A stretch of DNA of 14,571 bases from Clostridia bacterium. Its GTDB lineage: Bacteria > Bacillota > Clostridia > Oscillospirales > Acutalibacteraceae. Shown here one piece after another: positions 5,855 to 13,261 of the stretch (its first letter is position 1; the number at the start of each line of letters is the position of its first letter). The stretch is taken from NCBI GenBank assembly GCA_017424125.1, contig JAFPBM010000085.1:1-14571 (forward strand), written 5' to 3'. The translations under genes were made by a program, and so were the position numbers. The notes under the pieces were generated by a model, which saw nothing but the letters and a program-made list of their open reading frames with translations, was not told the DNA's origin and made no database searches.

Positions 5855-6525
5855 TGAAAAAGGTTATAAAACGCGCATTTTTGGATACCCTGCCCGTAAT
5901 GGCAGGGTATTTGGTATTAAGTATAGGGTTCGGTGTTATAATGCAGTCTAAGGGCTACGGTATACTCGTGCCCCTTTGTATGAGTGTTTTTATATATGCG
6001 GGTTCTATGCAGTATCTCGCAATCGATTTGCTTTCGGGCGGCGCATCGCTAATTGCTACGGCACTTACAACCATTGCGGTTAACGCCCGTCATTTATTTT
6101 ACGGAATATCAATGGTCGGCAAGTATAAAGATACAGGAAAAGAGAAACCTTATCTTATTTTTTCTCTTACCGACGAAACCTATTCCCTTGTGTGCGAGGG
6201 AGAGGAAAAGGATAAAAAATATTATTTTTTAGTATCCATTTTCAACCACAGTTATTGGGTAATAGGCACGTTTTTTGGCGCCCTTTTGGGAACGGTTGCA
6301 AACTTTAACACAAACGGCATAGATTTTGCGCTTACGGCACTTTTTATCACCGTTTTTGTAGAACAGTGGCTTAACTCAAAAAACCACGTTTACGCTATAA
6401 TCGGTGTGGTATCATCACTTATCTGTCTTTTTGTTTTCGGCAAAGACAGTTTTCTTATCCCCGCAATGATTTTAATCACAGTAGCACTTGCAGTATATAA
6501 AAAGGTAGGTGCTAAGAATGAATAA
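5851..6525 (+). CDS. azlC: AzlC-family branched-chain amino acid exporter, large subunit
   Basis: A 224-residue integral membrane protein of the AzlC family. The N-terminal half carries the family pattern: LPVMAGYLVLSIGFGVIMQS, then PLCMSVFIYAGSMQYLAIDLL, and the conserved TIAVNARHLFYGISM. More membrane helices follow at about residues 135-158, 170-185 and 190-215. AzlC works with the small subunit AzlD as a two-part exporter of branched-chain amino acids or analogues such as azaleucine. The start at 5851 overlaps the TPM stop as ATGA. A second in-frame ATG at 5854 is equally possible and would change one residue. The upstream GGAGG is 15 bases away, so translation is probably coupled to the TPM gene. 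The lack of an adjacent Lrp/AsnC-type regulator is noted. Substrate specificity cannot be read from the sequence. Confidence 0.92.
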   Translation: MMKKVIKRAFLDTLPVMAGYLVLSIGFGVIMQSKGYGILVPLCMSVFIYAGSMQYLAIDLLSGGASLIATALTTIAVNARHLFYGISMVGKYKDTGKEKPYLIFSLTDETYSLVCEGEEKDKKYYFLVSIFNHSYWVIGTFFGALLGTVANFNTNGIDFALTALFITVFVEQWLNSKNHVYAIIGVVSSLICLFVFGKDSFLIPAMILITVALAVYKKVGAKNE

Positions 6526-6841
6526 TACATATATAATTCTGTCAATTGCGGTAATAGCGGCTGTAACGCTAACATTACGCGCACTTCCGTTTTTGATTTT
6601 TAGGAGTGGCAACATACCAAATTTTGTAACCTACCTTGGCAATACGTTGCCGTATGCAATAATGGGAATGCTTGTAGTATATTGTCTTCGAGGTACAGAC
6701 TTTTTATCTACCACCCACGGCATACCCGAAATCGCGGCGGCGTTATCGGTAGTGATTTTACACGTTTGGAAGCGCAAAACGCTTTTAAGCATTTGCGGCG
6801 GCACCGCGGTTTATATGGTGCTTATACAGTTTGTGTTCTAA
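6518..6841 (+). CDS. azlD: AzlD-family branched-chain amino acid exporter, small subunit
   Basis: A 107-residue membrane protein of the AzlD family with three or four helices. Near the N-terminus it has the family motif LTLRALPFLIF, then LGNTLPYAIMGMLVVYCL, and a last helix ending VYMVLIQFVF. It pairs with AzlC, encoded just upstream. I chose the ATG at 6518 because AGGTAGGTG lies at a normal distance before it and MNNTYIILSIAVIAAV is a natural start; a GTG at 6509 would add three residues (MLR). The gene overlaps the azlC 3' end by 8 bases. The operon ends here: a terminator hairpin follows within 5 bases of the stop. Confidence 0.92.
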   Translation: MNNTYIILSIAVIAAVTLTLRALPFLIFRSGNIPNFVTYLGNTLPYAIMGMLVVYCLRGTDFLSTTHGIPEIAAALSVVILHVWKRKTLLSICGGTAVYMVLIQFVF

Positions 6842-6845
6842 AAAC

Positions 6846-6872
6846 AAAAAACACCCCGAAGGGTGTTTTTTT
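6846..6872. terminator. bidirectional intrinsic terminator between azlD and ppa
   Basis: An 11-bp stem AAAAAACACCC (6846-6856) / GGGTGTTTTTT (6861-6871) with the loop CGAA. The U-run follows on the plus strand and the complementary A-run serves the minus strand, so it ends both azlCD and the convergent ppa. The ppa stop (complement of 6871-6873) overlaps the stem end. Confidence 0.92.
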
Positions 6873-7404
6873 ATTTAGAAAACGTTTCTTCATAATGTGC
6901 GAGCGCATCGGATATAACCTTAACTGCGGCTTCTCTGCCGTTGACCTCACCCGCAACCGTTTCCTTGTCTTCAAGTTCCTTGTAAACCTTAAAGAAATGG
7001 CGCATCTCGTCAAAGATATGGGGCGGAAGGTCAGATATATCGCGGTATTTATTATACGTTGGGTCGGCAAAGGGAATGGCAATAATTTTTTCGTCGTTGC
7101 GTCCGCCGTCCAACATTGAAATATATCCGATAGGATAACAGCGTACAAGTGTCATAGGTTCCAGCGCCTGTGAGCAAAGCACAAGCACGTCAAGCGGGTC
7201 ACCGTCATCACCGTAAGAACGGGGAATAAAACCGTAGTTAGCGGGGTAGTGGGTTGAGGTATACAAAACGCGGTCCAGAATTATAAGTCCCGTTTCCTTG
7301 TCAAGTTCATACTTTTTCTTGCTTCCCTTAGGAATTTCAATAACCGCAACAAAATCGTCGGGGTTTATTCTTTTTTTATCAATATCGTGCCAAATGTTGT
7401 TCAA
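6871..7404 (-). CDS. ppa: family I inorganic pyrophosphatase
   Basis: A soluble family I pyrophosphatase of about 177 residues, the usual length for bacterial PpaA. It hydrolyses the pyrophosphate released by biosynthetic reactions, including tRNA charging, using Mg2+. Visible motifs (numbered from the TTG start) are EIPKGSKKKYE (23-33), HYPANYGFIP (52-61) and the metal-binding signature DGDPLDV (67-73), with FADPTYNKYRDI further on. The frame stays open to a GTG at 7413, but AGGTGAT (complement of 7409-7415), the best Shine-Dalgarno, overlaps that GTG and stands correctly before a TTG at 7404. That TTG gives MNNIWHDI, close to the family's usual MNIWHDI start, so I favour it; the GTG start would add three residues. 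It lies downstream of asnS and a DUF975 gene on the same strand, with a strong hairpin (7431-7458) in between. Confidence 0.93.
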   Translation of the reverse strand: MNNIWHDIDKKRINPDDFVAVIEIPKGSKKKYELDKETGLIILDRVLYTSTHYPANYGFIPRSYGDDGDPLDVLVLCSQALEPMTLVRCYPIGYISMLDGGRNDEKIIAIPFADPTYNKYRDISDLPPHIFDEMRHFFKVYKELEDKETVAGEVNGREAAVKVISDALAHYEETFSK

Positions 7405-7408
7405 AAAT

Positions 7409-7415
7409 ATCACCT
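7409..7415 (-). promoter_or_regulatory. ribosome binding site that decides the ppa start
   Basis: On the minus strand AGGTGAT matches the extended anti-Shine-Dalgarno over seven bases. It overlaps the upstream GTG candidate and is 4 bases before TTG at 7404, which favours the TTG as the initiation codon. Confidence 0.6.
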
Positions 7416-7430
7416 GATATAAAGTTATTT

Positions 7431-7458
7431 AAGACCGAAGAGTCATCTCTTCGGTCTT
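7431..7458. terminator. 12-bp perfect hairpin between the DUF975 gene and ppa
   Basis: AAGACCGAAGAG (7431-7442) and CTCTTCGGTCTT (7447-7458) pair perfectly around TCAT. On the minus strand, the direction of both neighbouring genes, it is followed by AAATAACTTT and has no real U-run. On the plus strand it is followed by GCTTTTACGCG and more T-rich sequence. It may be a leaky terminator, a processing or stabilising structure in the ppa leader, or a stop for antisense transcripts. The structure is certain; the role is not. Confidence 0.6.
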
Positions 7459-7471
7459 GCTTTTACGCGTT

Positions 7472-8062
7472 TTAATTTTTTATAGATTCATAAAACTGTG
7501 CGTGTGTTGCCTGATGGTACGGTGCAACCCAAAGTGTTCCAATACCAAAGCATAAAGAGCCTACGATGTACCAACCGATAAAACTCAGGTCAAGAATAAA
7601 CAAGTCCATCTTGTGACCATTCATAAGTTGCATACTTGCATTTATGCATTGTTTGGCTGTAAGTTCGGGGTGGTCGGCTTTAATGTAATAAGCCATAGAA
7701 TACGAATAGTATTTAACAATACCGGGTATTACGAAAAGCAGTGCCCAAAGTGCCGAGAAAAGTGCGGTTAGAAGTCCGATTAAAAATGAATCGGCAAAAC
7801 AGTCCTGAAAACCGCAGAACATATCAGCAATGTTCATTTCTTCACCATCGCGCGCTTGTTTAAGGAAAAGCCTTAAAACGCCGTAGGTGATGGGACCTGT
7901 TACCAAAAGCGATGCGACAGCGCCAATGCCCGGAATTGCGGAAAGAACGCCTGTTACGGCGCCAAAAATTAAAATTACCACAAGGGCAACTAACCAATTA
8001 TGGCCGAAAATATTGTTGCCAAGGCTTCCTTTGGCACGTGCCTTTAATTCTTGTCTTGTCAT
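7472..8062 (-). CDS. DUF975-family integral membrane protein
   Basis: A 196-residue membrane protein that fits the DUF975 family. It begins MTRQELKARAKGSLGNN, the amphipathic N-terminus usual in that family, followed by helices at about 22-45, 48-66, 90-118 and 152-182. Family landmarks are VIPGIVKYYSYSMAYYI (111-127), DHPELTAKQCINASMQLMNGHK (130-151, the polar helix with a conserved S..lM.Ghk), LSFIGW (159-164) and WVAPYHQATHAQFYE near the end. The biochemical function of DUF975 is unknown. The Shine-Dalgarno is GGGGGT. It starts 44 bases after the asnS stop on the same strand with no clear promoter of its own, so it is probably cotranscribed with asnS. A second, more diverged relative lies at 12069-12866. 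Confidence 0.88.
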   Translation of the reverse strand: MTRQELKARAKGSLGNNIFGHNWLVALVVILIFGAVTGVLSAIPGIGAVASLLVTGPITYGVLRLFLKQARDGEEMNIADMFCGFQDCFADSFLIGLLTALFSALWALLFVIPGIVKYYSYSMAYYIKADHPELTAKQCINASMQLMNGHKMDLFILDLSFIGWYIVGSLCFGIGTLWVAPYHQATHAQFYESIKN

Positions 8063-8106
8063 AAAAATACCCCCATATTTAATTTGTTATATTTCAAGCG
8101 TATCGC

Positions 8107-9501
8107 TTAAAACTCTGCGCTGCCCGTTGTTCTCGGGAAAGGTAATACGTCGCGGATGTTGCCAATGCCTGTTACGTACATAACAAGACGTTCAAATCCA
8201 AGGCCGAACCCTGCGTGGCGGCAACTTCCGAAACGGCGTAAATCAAGATACCAACTGTATTGTTCTTCGTCAAGACCGAGTTCGCGAATACGGTCTGTAA
8301 GCAAATCAAGACGTTCTTCACGTTGGCTTCCGCCTATAATCTCGCCAATGCCGGGAACAAGCAAGTCCATGGCGGCAACGGTTTTTCCGTCTTCGTTAAG
8401 ACGCATATAAAACGCCTTGATTTCCTTCGGATAATCGGTAACGAAAAGCGGCTTGCCAAAAACCTTTTCGGTGAGATAACGCTCGTGTTCGGTCTGCAAA
8501 TCGCAACCCCAGAAAACAGGGTAGGAGAATTCGTCTTTTGCTTTTTCCAATATTTCTATAGCCTCTGTATAGGTAACACGGGCAAAATCAGCCTCTACAA
8601 TATTGCTGAGACGTTCTGTAAGTCCCTTGTCAAAATGCTGCTCGAAGAATGAAAGTTCGTTTTGACAGTTTTCGAGTAGATAACGGAAAACAAATTTAAG
8701 CATATCCTCAGCAAGTGCCATATCGTCAGAAAGGTCGGCAAATGCAATTTCGGGTTCAATCATCCAAAATTCTGCCGCGTGACGTGTGGTGTAAGAACGC
8801 TCCGCACGGAAGGTGGGACCAAAGGTGTAAACCTTGCCGAAAGCGGTTGCCATACATTCGGCCTCTAACTGTCCTGAAACGGTCAAAGACGTCTGTTTGC
8901 CAAAAAAGTCCTGTGTGTAATCAACCTTGCCGTCTTCGGTAAGCGGCAGGTCGTTATAATCAAGTGTGGTAACGTGGAACATCTCACCCGCGCCCTCGGC
9001 GTCACTGCCTGTGATAAGCGGTGTGTGGGCATAAACGAAGCCGCGTTCGTTAAAGAATTTGTGTATTGCAAAAGCACAAGCAGAACGCATACGGTATGCC
9101 GCAAGGAAGGTATTTGTGCGGGGACGAAGATGCTGAATAGTACGCAAAAACTCAAGCGAATGGCGCTTTTTCTGAAGCGGATATTCGGGGGAAGATTCAC
9201 CCTCGACAACCGCACATTCAGCGTGCAATTCAAACGGCTGACGCATTTCGGGCGTCAGTACGATATTGCCTGTAACGATAACGGCGGCACCAACGTTCTG
9301 TGACGTGATTTCTTTATAGTTTTCAAGTTTGCCCTCTTCCAAAATAACCTGAAGTCCCTTGAAAGAACTTCCGTCATTAAGTTCCAAAAAGGCAATGCTT
9401 TTAGATACGCGAACGGTTCTTACCCATCCGCAAACGGTAACTTTTTTATCTGCAAAACTCTCTGCATCTGCATAAAGTCTTACTATTTCGGTTTTTTCCA
9501 T
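8107..9501 (-). CDS. asnS: asparaginyl-tRNA synthetase
   Basis: A 464-residue class IIb aminoacyl-tRNA synthetase of normal length. The N-terminal OB-fold anticodon-binding domain (about 18-105) includes [20 protein letters not shown]. The catalytic domain follows: [17 protein letters not shown] (159-175), motif 2 [19 protein letters not shown] (231-249) and motif 3 [15 protein letters not shown] (431-445), ending [11 protein letters not shown]. The AsnS identity rather than AspS is supported by the short N-terminus, [14 protein letters not shown] (354-367) and the absence of the bacterial AspS GAD insertion. It charges tRNA-Asn with asparagine using ATP, releasing pyrophosphate that ppa, further along the same strand, can hydrolyse. 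Its own promoter lies at 9523-9551 and a AAGAGGTG Shine-Dalgarno precedes the ATG. There is no T-box leader: the predicted leader is only about 15 bases. Confidence 0.96.
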   Translation of the reverse strand: MEKTEIVRLYADAESFADKKVTVCGWVRTVRVSKSIAFLELNDGSSFKGLQVILEEGKLENYKEITSQNVGAAVIVTGNIVLTPEMRQPFELHAECAVVEGESSPEYPLQKKRHSLEFLRTIQHLRPRTNTFLAAYRMRSACAFAIHKFFNERGFVYAHTPLITGSDAEGAGEMFHVTTLDYNDLPLTEDGKVDYTQDFFGKQTSLTVSGQLEAECMATAFGKVYTFGPTFRAERSYTTRHAAEFWMIEPEIAFADLSDDMALAEDMLKFVFRYLLENCQNELSFFEQHFDKGLTERLSNIVEADFARVTYTEAIEILEKAKDEFSYPVFWGCDLQTEHERYLTEKVFGKPLFVTDYPKEIKAFYMRLNEDGKTVAAMDLLVPGIGEIIGGSQREERLDLLTDRIRELGLDEEQYSWYLDLRRFGSCRHAGFGLGFERLVMYVTGIGNIRDVLPFPRTTGSAEF

Positions 9502-9522
9502 AAACTAACACCTCTTGGAAAC

Positions 9523-9551
9523 ATTATATGCTAAAAAAGAATGTAAATCAA
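9523..9551 (-). promoter_or_regulatory. promoter of asnS
   Basis: On the minus strand, TTGATT (9546-9551), 17 bases, then TATAAT (9523-9528). The predicted start at about 9516 falls at the beginning of the AAGAGGTG Shine-Dalgarno (9509-9516), so the mRNA leader is very short and leaves no room for a T-box or riboswitch. Confidence 0.75.
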
Positions 9552-9564
9552 GTGTAAATTAAGA

Positions 9565-9593
9565 TTGATATAAAATAAGTAATAGTGTATAAT
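9565..9593 (+). promoter_or_regulatory. promoter of pcrA
   Basis: TTGATA (9565-9570), 17 bases, then TATAAT (9588-9593): 11 of 12 consensus positions. It is divergent from the asnS promoter, with 13 bases between the two -35 boxes. A GGAG Shine-Dalgarno sits 9 bases before the ATG at 9622. Confidence 0.82.
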
Positions 9594-9621
9594 TATATCT
9601 ATCTACTGTAGGAGAGAAAAA

Positions 9622-12015
9622 ATGATAGACACTAATAAATATTTAACGCTTCGTGACAATATAATAAAAAAAGATTTTTCGCGTATGAACGATATGCAAT
9701 TTTCTGCCGTAACAACCGTAGACGGACCGCTTTTGGTCCTTGCGGGTGCGGGTTCCGGTAAGACAACGGTGCTTGTAAACCGCATTGCCTGTCTTATGAA
9801 ATACGGCGCTGCTTTTGGCAGTGATATCGTACCATACGGCGTAACCGAGGAGCATATCGCCGCGGGCGAAGCATATCTTGCGGGCAGTAGCGATATTTTG
9901 CCGCAGGGCGCTTTTTCGGTTAAAGCCCCAAAACCGTGGGAAATTCTTGCCATTACCTTTACAAACAAGGCGGCGGGCGAACTTAAAGACCGAATTATAA
10001 ATATGTTGGGTGAAGAGGGTAACGACATCTGGGCGGGTACCTTCCACTCGGTATGCGGTAAAATGCTTCGCCGCGATGCCGACAGAATCGGCTATGACCG
10101 CCATTTTTCAATATACGATACCGATGACAGTAAACGTGTGATGAAAGAATGTCTTAAAGAAATCGGCGTAGAAGAAAAACATCTTCCCGTAAAATCGGTG
10201 CTTTCGGCAATCAGCAGTGCAAAGGATTCGCTCATTTCACCCGAAGAATATGAAAAGAGTGTCGGCAACGATTTTCGTATGAAAAAAATTGCCGAGGCAT
10301 ATAGACTTTATCAGAAAAAACTGTTTGATGCCGATGCAATGGACTTTGACGATATGATTTATAACACCGTCCGTCTGCTCTCTGAAAACGATGATATAAA
10401 GGAATATTATAACGCAAAATTCAAGTACATAATGGTCGACGAATATCAGGATACCAACCACGCGCAGTATGTGCTTGTCAAACTGTTGGCACAGGGGTAT
10501 GAAAATCTTTGTGTAGTGGGCGATGACGACCAGAGTATTTACCGTTTTCGCGGCGCAACCATTGAAAATATTTTAAGTTTTGAAGACGGCTATGAAAACG
10601 CAAAGGTAATCCGTCTTGAGCAAAATTATCGTTCAACAGGCAATATTTTGGATGCCGCAAACGCCGTAATTGCCAACAACAAAGGCAGAAAGGGCAAAAC
10701 ACTCTGGACTGCCGCGGGCAACGGCGAAAAGATAGAGGTTTATACCGCTGAAGACGATAGGGGAGAAGCGCGTTACGTTAGTGATACCGTGCTCGATTTT
10801 GTGTCGGCGGGCGGACGTTTCGCACAAAATGCCGTACTTTACAGAATGAATGCACAGTCACGCTCGGTTGAAAACGCATTCGTCCGCAGCGGCGTGCCGT
10901 ATCGCGTAATCGGCGGCACAAGGTTCTACGAAAGAAAAGAAATTAAGGATGTAATTTCGTATTTGTCGGTAATAAATAATCAAAACGACACGTTGCGCCT
11001 TACGCGTATAATTAACGAACCTGCAAGGGGTATAGGCGCTACGCTGCTTTCCCGTGCGTCAGATATTGCGGCGAGTGAAAACATACCGCTTTTTGACGTT
11101 TTGAAACGTGCAAACGAGTACGGAGAACTCTCCCGTTCGGCGGGAAGAATGATGGAATTTACAAGTATGATATCGGCTCTTTGCGAAATTAAAGATACCG
11201 TGTCATTACACGAACTTTGCGAAAAACTGCTCGAAGAAAGCGGATATATGATTTATCTTAAAAACCAAGGCGAAGAGGGCGCGGACAGAGCCGAAAACGT
11301 CAAGGAACTTCTAAACGGTATATACCAGTACGAACAGGAAAACGATATAGTAACCCTTTCTTCATATCTTGAAGACGTAGCACTTTTCAGTGATATTGAC
11401 AATTATGATACCGAATCCGATTCGGTCGTTTTGATGACGCTTCATTCCGCTAAGGGACTTGAGTTTGACAACGTGTTTTTAATCGGACTCGAGGAGGGAA
11501 TCTTCCCTGGTAACCAGTCAATGTTCGGCTCGGAAGAGGATATTGAAGAGGAACGCCGTTTGGCATACGTCGGTATAACCCGCGCAAGGAAAAAACTGCA
11601 TATAACAAACGCGTATCAGCGTATGTTATACGGCAGTACAAACCGCAATCAGCAGTCACGTTTTCTGCGTGAGGTGCCGATGGAACTTTGCAACGTCCGC
11701 AAAGCACAGACCATTAACAGTTTTTGGTCTGAACGCTCGTTTGGCGGAGGATTTTCGTCTTACAAACAGGATAACGATTTTTCGTTTTCTTCATTTACCG
11801 CACCCAAAAAGCCGACACCCGCACCGCAACCCAAACCCGCAGCACCCAGCCTTGAATGTTCTGTTGGTATGCGCGTGCGCCATAAAACGTTTGGCGAGGG
11901 AATGGTGCTTTCCATAACTCCAATGGGCAACGATACGCTGATTGAAGTTGCATTTGATACGGTCGGCACCAAAAAACTTATGTCCAATTTTGCTAAACTC
12001 ACAAAAGTAGAATAG
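9622..12015 (+). CDS. pcrA: ATP-dependent DNA helicase PcrA (UvrD/Rep family, SF1A)
   Basis: A 797-residue superfamily 1A 3'-5' helicase with all core motifs: Q-motif MNDMQFSAV (22-30), Walker A AGAGSGKTT (41-49), Ia ITFTNKAA (111-118), II VDEYQDT (272-278), III GDDDQSIYRFRG (300-311), IV LEQNYRST (332-339), V TLHSAKGLEFD (606-616) and VI YVGITRARKK (649-658). The C-terminus has a Pro/Ala/Lys-rich linker (about 728-742) and a Tudor-like module (about 745-796; VGMRVRHKTFGEGMVLSI), which in PcrA binds RNA polymerase. Known roles are clearing RecA filaments, nucleotide-excision repair, rolling-circle replication and resolving transcription conflicts. An insertion of about 39 residues (63-101), not present in Bacillus PcrA, separates motif I from the WEILAITFTN strand. 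It is the first gene of a likely plus-strand operon, with no terminator after it. Confidence 0.96.
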   Translation: MIDTNKYLTLRDNIIKKDFSRMNDMQFSAVTTVDGPLLVLAGAGSGKTTVLVNRIACLMKYGAAFGSDIVPYGVTEEHIAAGEAYLAGSSDILPQGAFSVKAPKPWEILAITFTNKAAGELKDRIINMLGEEGNDIWAGTFHSVCGKMLRRDADRIGYDRHFSIYDTDDSKRVMKECLKEIGVEEKHLPVKSVLSAISSAKDSLISPEEYEKSVGNDFRMKKIAEAYRLYQKKLFDADAMDFDDMIYNTVRLLSENDDIKEYYNAKFKYIMVDEYQDTNHAQYVLVKLLAQGYENLCVVGDDDQSIYRFRGATIENILSFEDGYENAKVIRLEQNYRSTGNILDAANAVIANNKGRKGKTLWTAAGNGEKIEVYTAEDDRGEARYVSDTVLDFVSAGGRFAQNAVLYRMNAQSRSVENAFVRSGVPYRVIGGTRFYERKEIKDVISYLSVINNQNDTLRLTRIINEPARGIGATLLSRASDIAASENIPLFDVLKRANEYGELSRSAGRMMEFTSMISALCEIKDTVSLHELCEKLLEESGYMIYLKNQGEEGADRAENVKELLNGIYQYEQENDIVTLSSYLEDVALFSDIDNYDTESDSVVLMTLHSAKGLEFDNVFLIGLEEGIFPGNQSMFGSEEDIEEERRLAYVGITRARKKLHITNAYQRMLYGSTNRNQQSRFLREVPMELCNVRKAQTINSFWSERSFGGGFSSYKQDNDFSFSSFTAPKKPTPAPQPKPAAPSLECSVGMRVRHKTFGEGMVLSITPMGNDTLIEVAFDTVGTKKLMSNFAKLTKVE

Positions 12016-12017
12016 TA

Positions 12018-12045
12018 TTGCTTTTTCTGAAAAAAACAGTATAAT
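12018..12045 (+). promoter_or_regulatory. possible internal promoter before the second DUF975-like gene
   Basis: TTGCTT (12018-12023), 16 bases, then a perfect TATAAT (12040-12045), all in the 53-base gap after pcrA. The -35 box is weak. It could give pcrA-independent expression of the three downstream genes. Confidence 0.45.
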
Positions 12046-12068
12046 TGAAAGGTAAAGGATGTGATTGA

Positions 12069-12866
12069 ATGCCGGGAAATGCGGCGGTTAAAAGTACGGC
12101 ACGTACAGCCCTAAAGGGCTTTTGGCCACAGGCCATAGCCGCTTCACTTTGGTTTATGGCGGTTTGCGCAGTATTATTTGTATTACTTTTTGTAAACAGT
12201 ACGCTCTTTGGCGTTCGCGCTACTGTGCTTAACGTTGTTTTGACGGTGGTTTTTGCGTTTTTGATTATCGCGCCTTGTTTTTTGGGGCTTTTGCGCTTTT
12301 TCCGCCGTGCGATTTACGGAAACACCGATAGTTTCAGTTCGCTTTTTTACTATTTTTCGGACAAACATAAATATAAAAAAGCCGTTTGGTTTTTTATAAT
12401 GCTTGTTTGCAGAATGGGCGCTATAGGACTTTTAACCTTCTTACCGTATATTATCGTCCGTATTATAGAACTTTTGCCCTTTAAGTTTGTGGCAGATTCA
12501 CTTTTTTTACAGTTTTCAATTATAAGATTTGTAATGTATATAATCGGTGTGCTTTTCTTTTTGATTGTAAATTTGCGCTACTATATCGCGCCTATGCTTT
12601 TTGTCAGTTGCGACGATATGCATTGGACCGAGATTATATATGTGTCAAAACACGTAAGCCGTTATTCATCAGGTCCGTTTTTGGTGCTTATAGTGGGTTT
12701 TACGGGTTGGATTTTGCTATCTTTTTTAGGTGTTACTTTAATATATACGATGCCCTATATGCTTGCGGCTTACGCCGTGCATTGCCGTTTCGCATTTAGC
12801 CACTACAATCATAATATTGAGGTTATGAAAGACACCGATTTTCCTGAATACCGCAGTACGTTTTAG
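12069..12866 (+). CDS. DUF975-like integral membrane protein (diverged)
   Basis: A 265-residue protein with five or six membrane helices at about 21-43, 51-78, 105-132, 148-170 and 202-238 (the last may be two). The overall plan matches DUF975 proteins: an N-terminal ALKGFWPQAIAASL; a PCFLGLLRFFRR segment where DUF975 has P.t.G..r.f; NLRYYIAPMLFVSCDDMHWTE where the paralogue at 7472-8062 has KYYSYSMAYYIKADHPELT; and GFTGWILLSFLG...MPYMLAAYA aligned with SFIGWYIVGSLC...APYHQATHA. These are by-eye matches, so family membership is probable rather than certain. The function is unknown. The Shine-Dalgarno AAGGATGTGAT differs from the extended consensus by one base and precedes the ATG. It is likely in an operon with the DUF5412 gene, which starts 14 bases after its stop. 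Confidence 0.7.
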   Translation: MPGNAAVKSTARTALKGFWPQAIAASLWFMAVCAVLFVLLFVNSTLFGVRATVLNVVLTVVFAFLIIAPCFLGLLRFFRRAIYGNTDSFSSLFYYFSDKHKYKKAVWFFIMLVCRMGAIGLLTFLPYIIVRIIELLPFKFVADSLFLQFSIIRFVMYIIGVLFFLIVNLRYYIAPMLFVSCDDMHWTEIIYVSKHVSRYSSGPFLVLIVGFTGWILLSFLGVTLIYTMPYMLAAYAVHCRFAFSHYNHNIEVMKDTDFPEYRSTF

Positions 12867-12880
12867 AAAGGATTTTTGCT

Positions 12881-13258
12881 ATGCGTTCAAAAAAGTTAAT
12901 GACAGTTTTGTTCTTCCTTGCTATGTTTACAATGGCATTTAATATGTTTGGCGCGATTTACGATTCGGTTTTTTATAATATAGACGACGTGCCGAATGGA
13001 CAACTCGTGGCAGAATATAATTCGCCCAACGGCAAACAAAAAATATTGTGCTATGAGGTTAAAACCGTACTCGGTAACGGTGTGAGATGTTCATTGTCGG
13101 ACGGAGAGACCGAGCGTAATATTTATTGGAACACCAAAACGAACGAAAAAACTATTTATTGGGCAGATAACAATATCGCCGTTATAAACGGTATGCGTAT
13201 AGACGTTGAAACCGTTGTTTACGATAGCCGCGGCGGAATTTACGACGAAACCTTATAA
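12881..13258 (+). CDS. DUF5412-family anchored protein
   Basis: A 125-residue protein. It has an N-terminal hydrophobic helix (about 5-29), acting as an uncleaved anchor or signal, and a small beta-rich domain outside the membrane. The domain carries DDVPNGQLVAEYNSPNGK (35-52), RNIYWNTKTNEKTIYWADNN (79-98) and AVINGMRIDV (100-109). The DVPnG.lv...SPdGk opening and the IYW...i.W.dn..v.INg pattern resemble DUF5412, known from Bacillus and Clostridia with no assigned function. The call is by motif memory. The Shine-Dalgarno AAAGGA lies 8 bases before the ATG. Upstream is the DUF975-like gene; downstream the rRNA methyltransferase starts after a single in-frame codon beyond this gene's TAA. Confidence 0.7.
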   Translation: MRSKKLMTVLFFLAMFTMAFNMFGAIYDSVFYNIDDVPNGQLVAEYNSPNGKQKILCYEVKTVLGNGVRCSLSDGETERNIYWNTKTNEKTIYWADNNIAVINGMRIDVETVVYDSRGGIYDETL

Positions 13259-13261
13259 AAT

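Noticed and set aside
6682..7119. 145-residue plus-strand frame running from azlD through the terminator into ppa
   Set aside because: It crosses a strong intrinsic terminator and overlaps two well-supported genes in other frames.
8093..8110. AAGCG-ATA-CGCTT hairpin at the end of asnS as a terminator
   Set aside because: Only a 5-bp stem with a 3-base loop and no U-run after it; the downstream DUF975 gene is probably cotranscribed.
9603..10104. Minus-strand frames opposite the start of pcrA
   Set aside because: Antisense shadows of the helicase N-terminal region; no promoter or ribosome site, and composition not protein-like.
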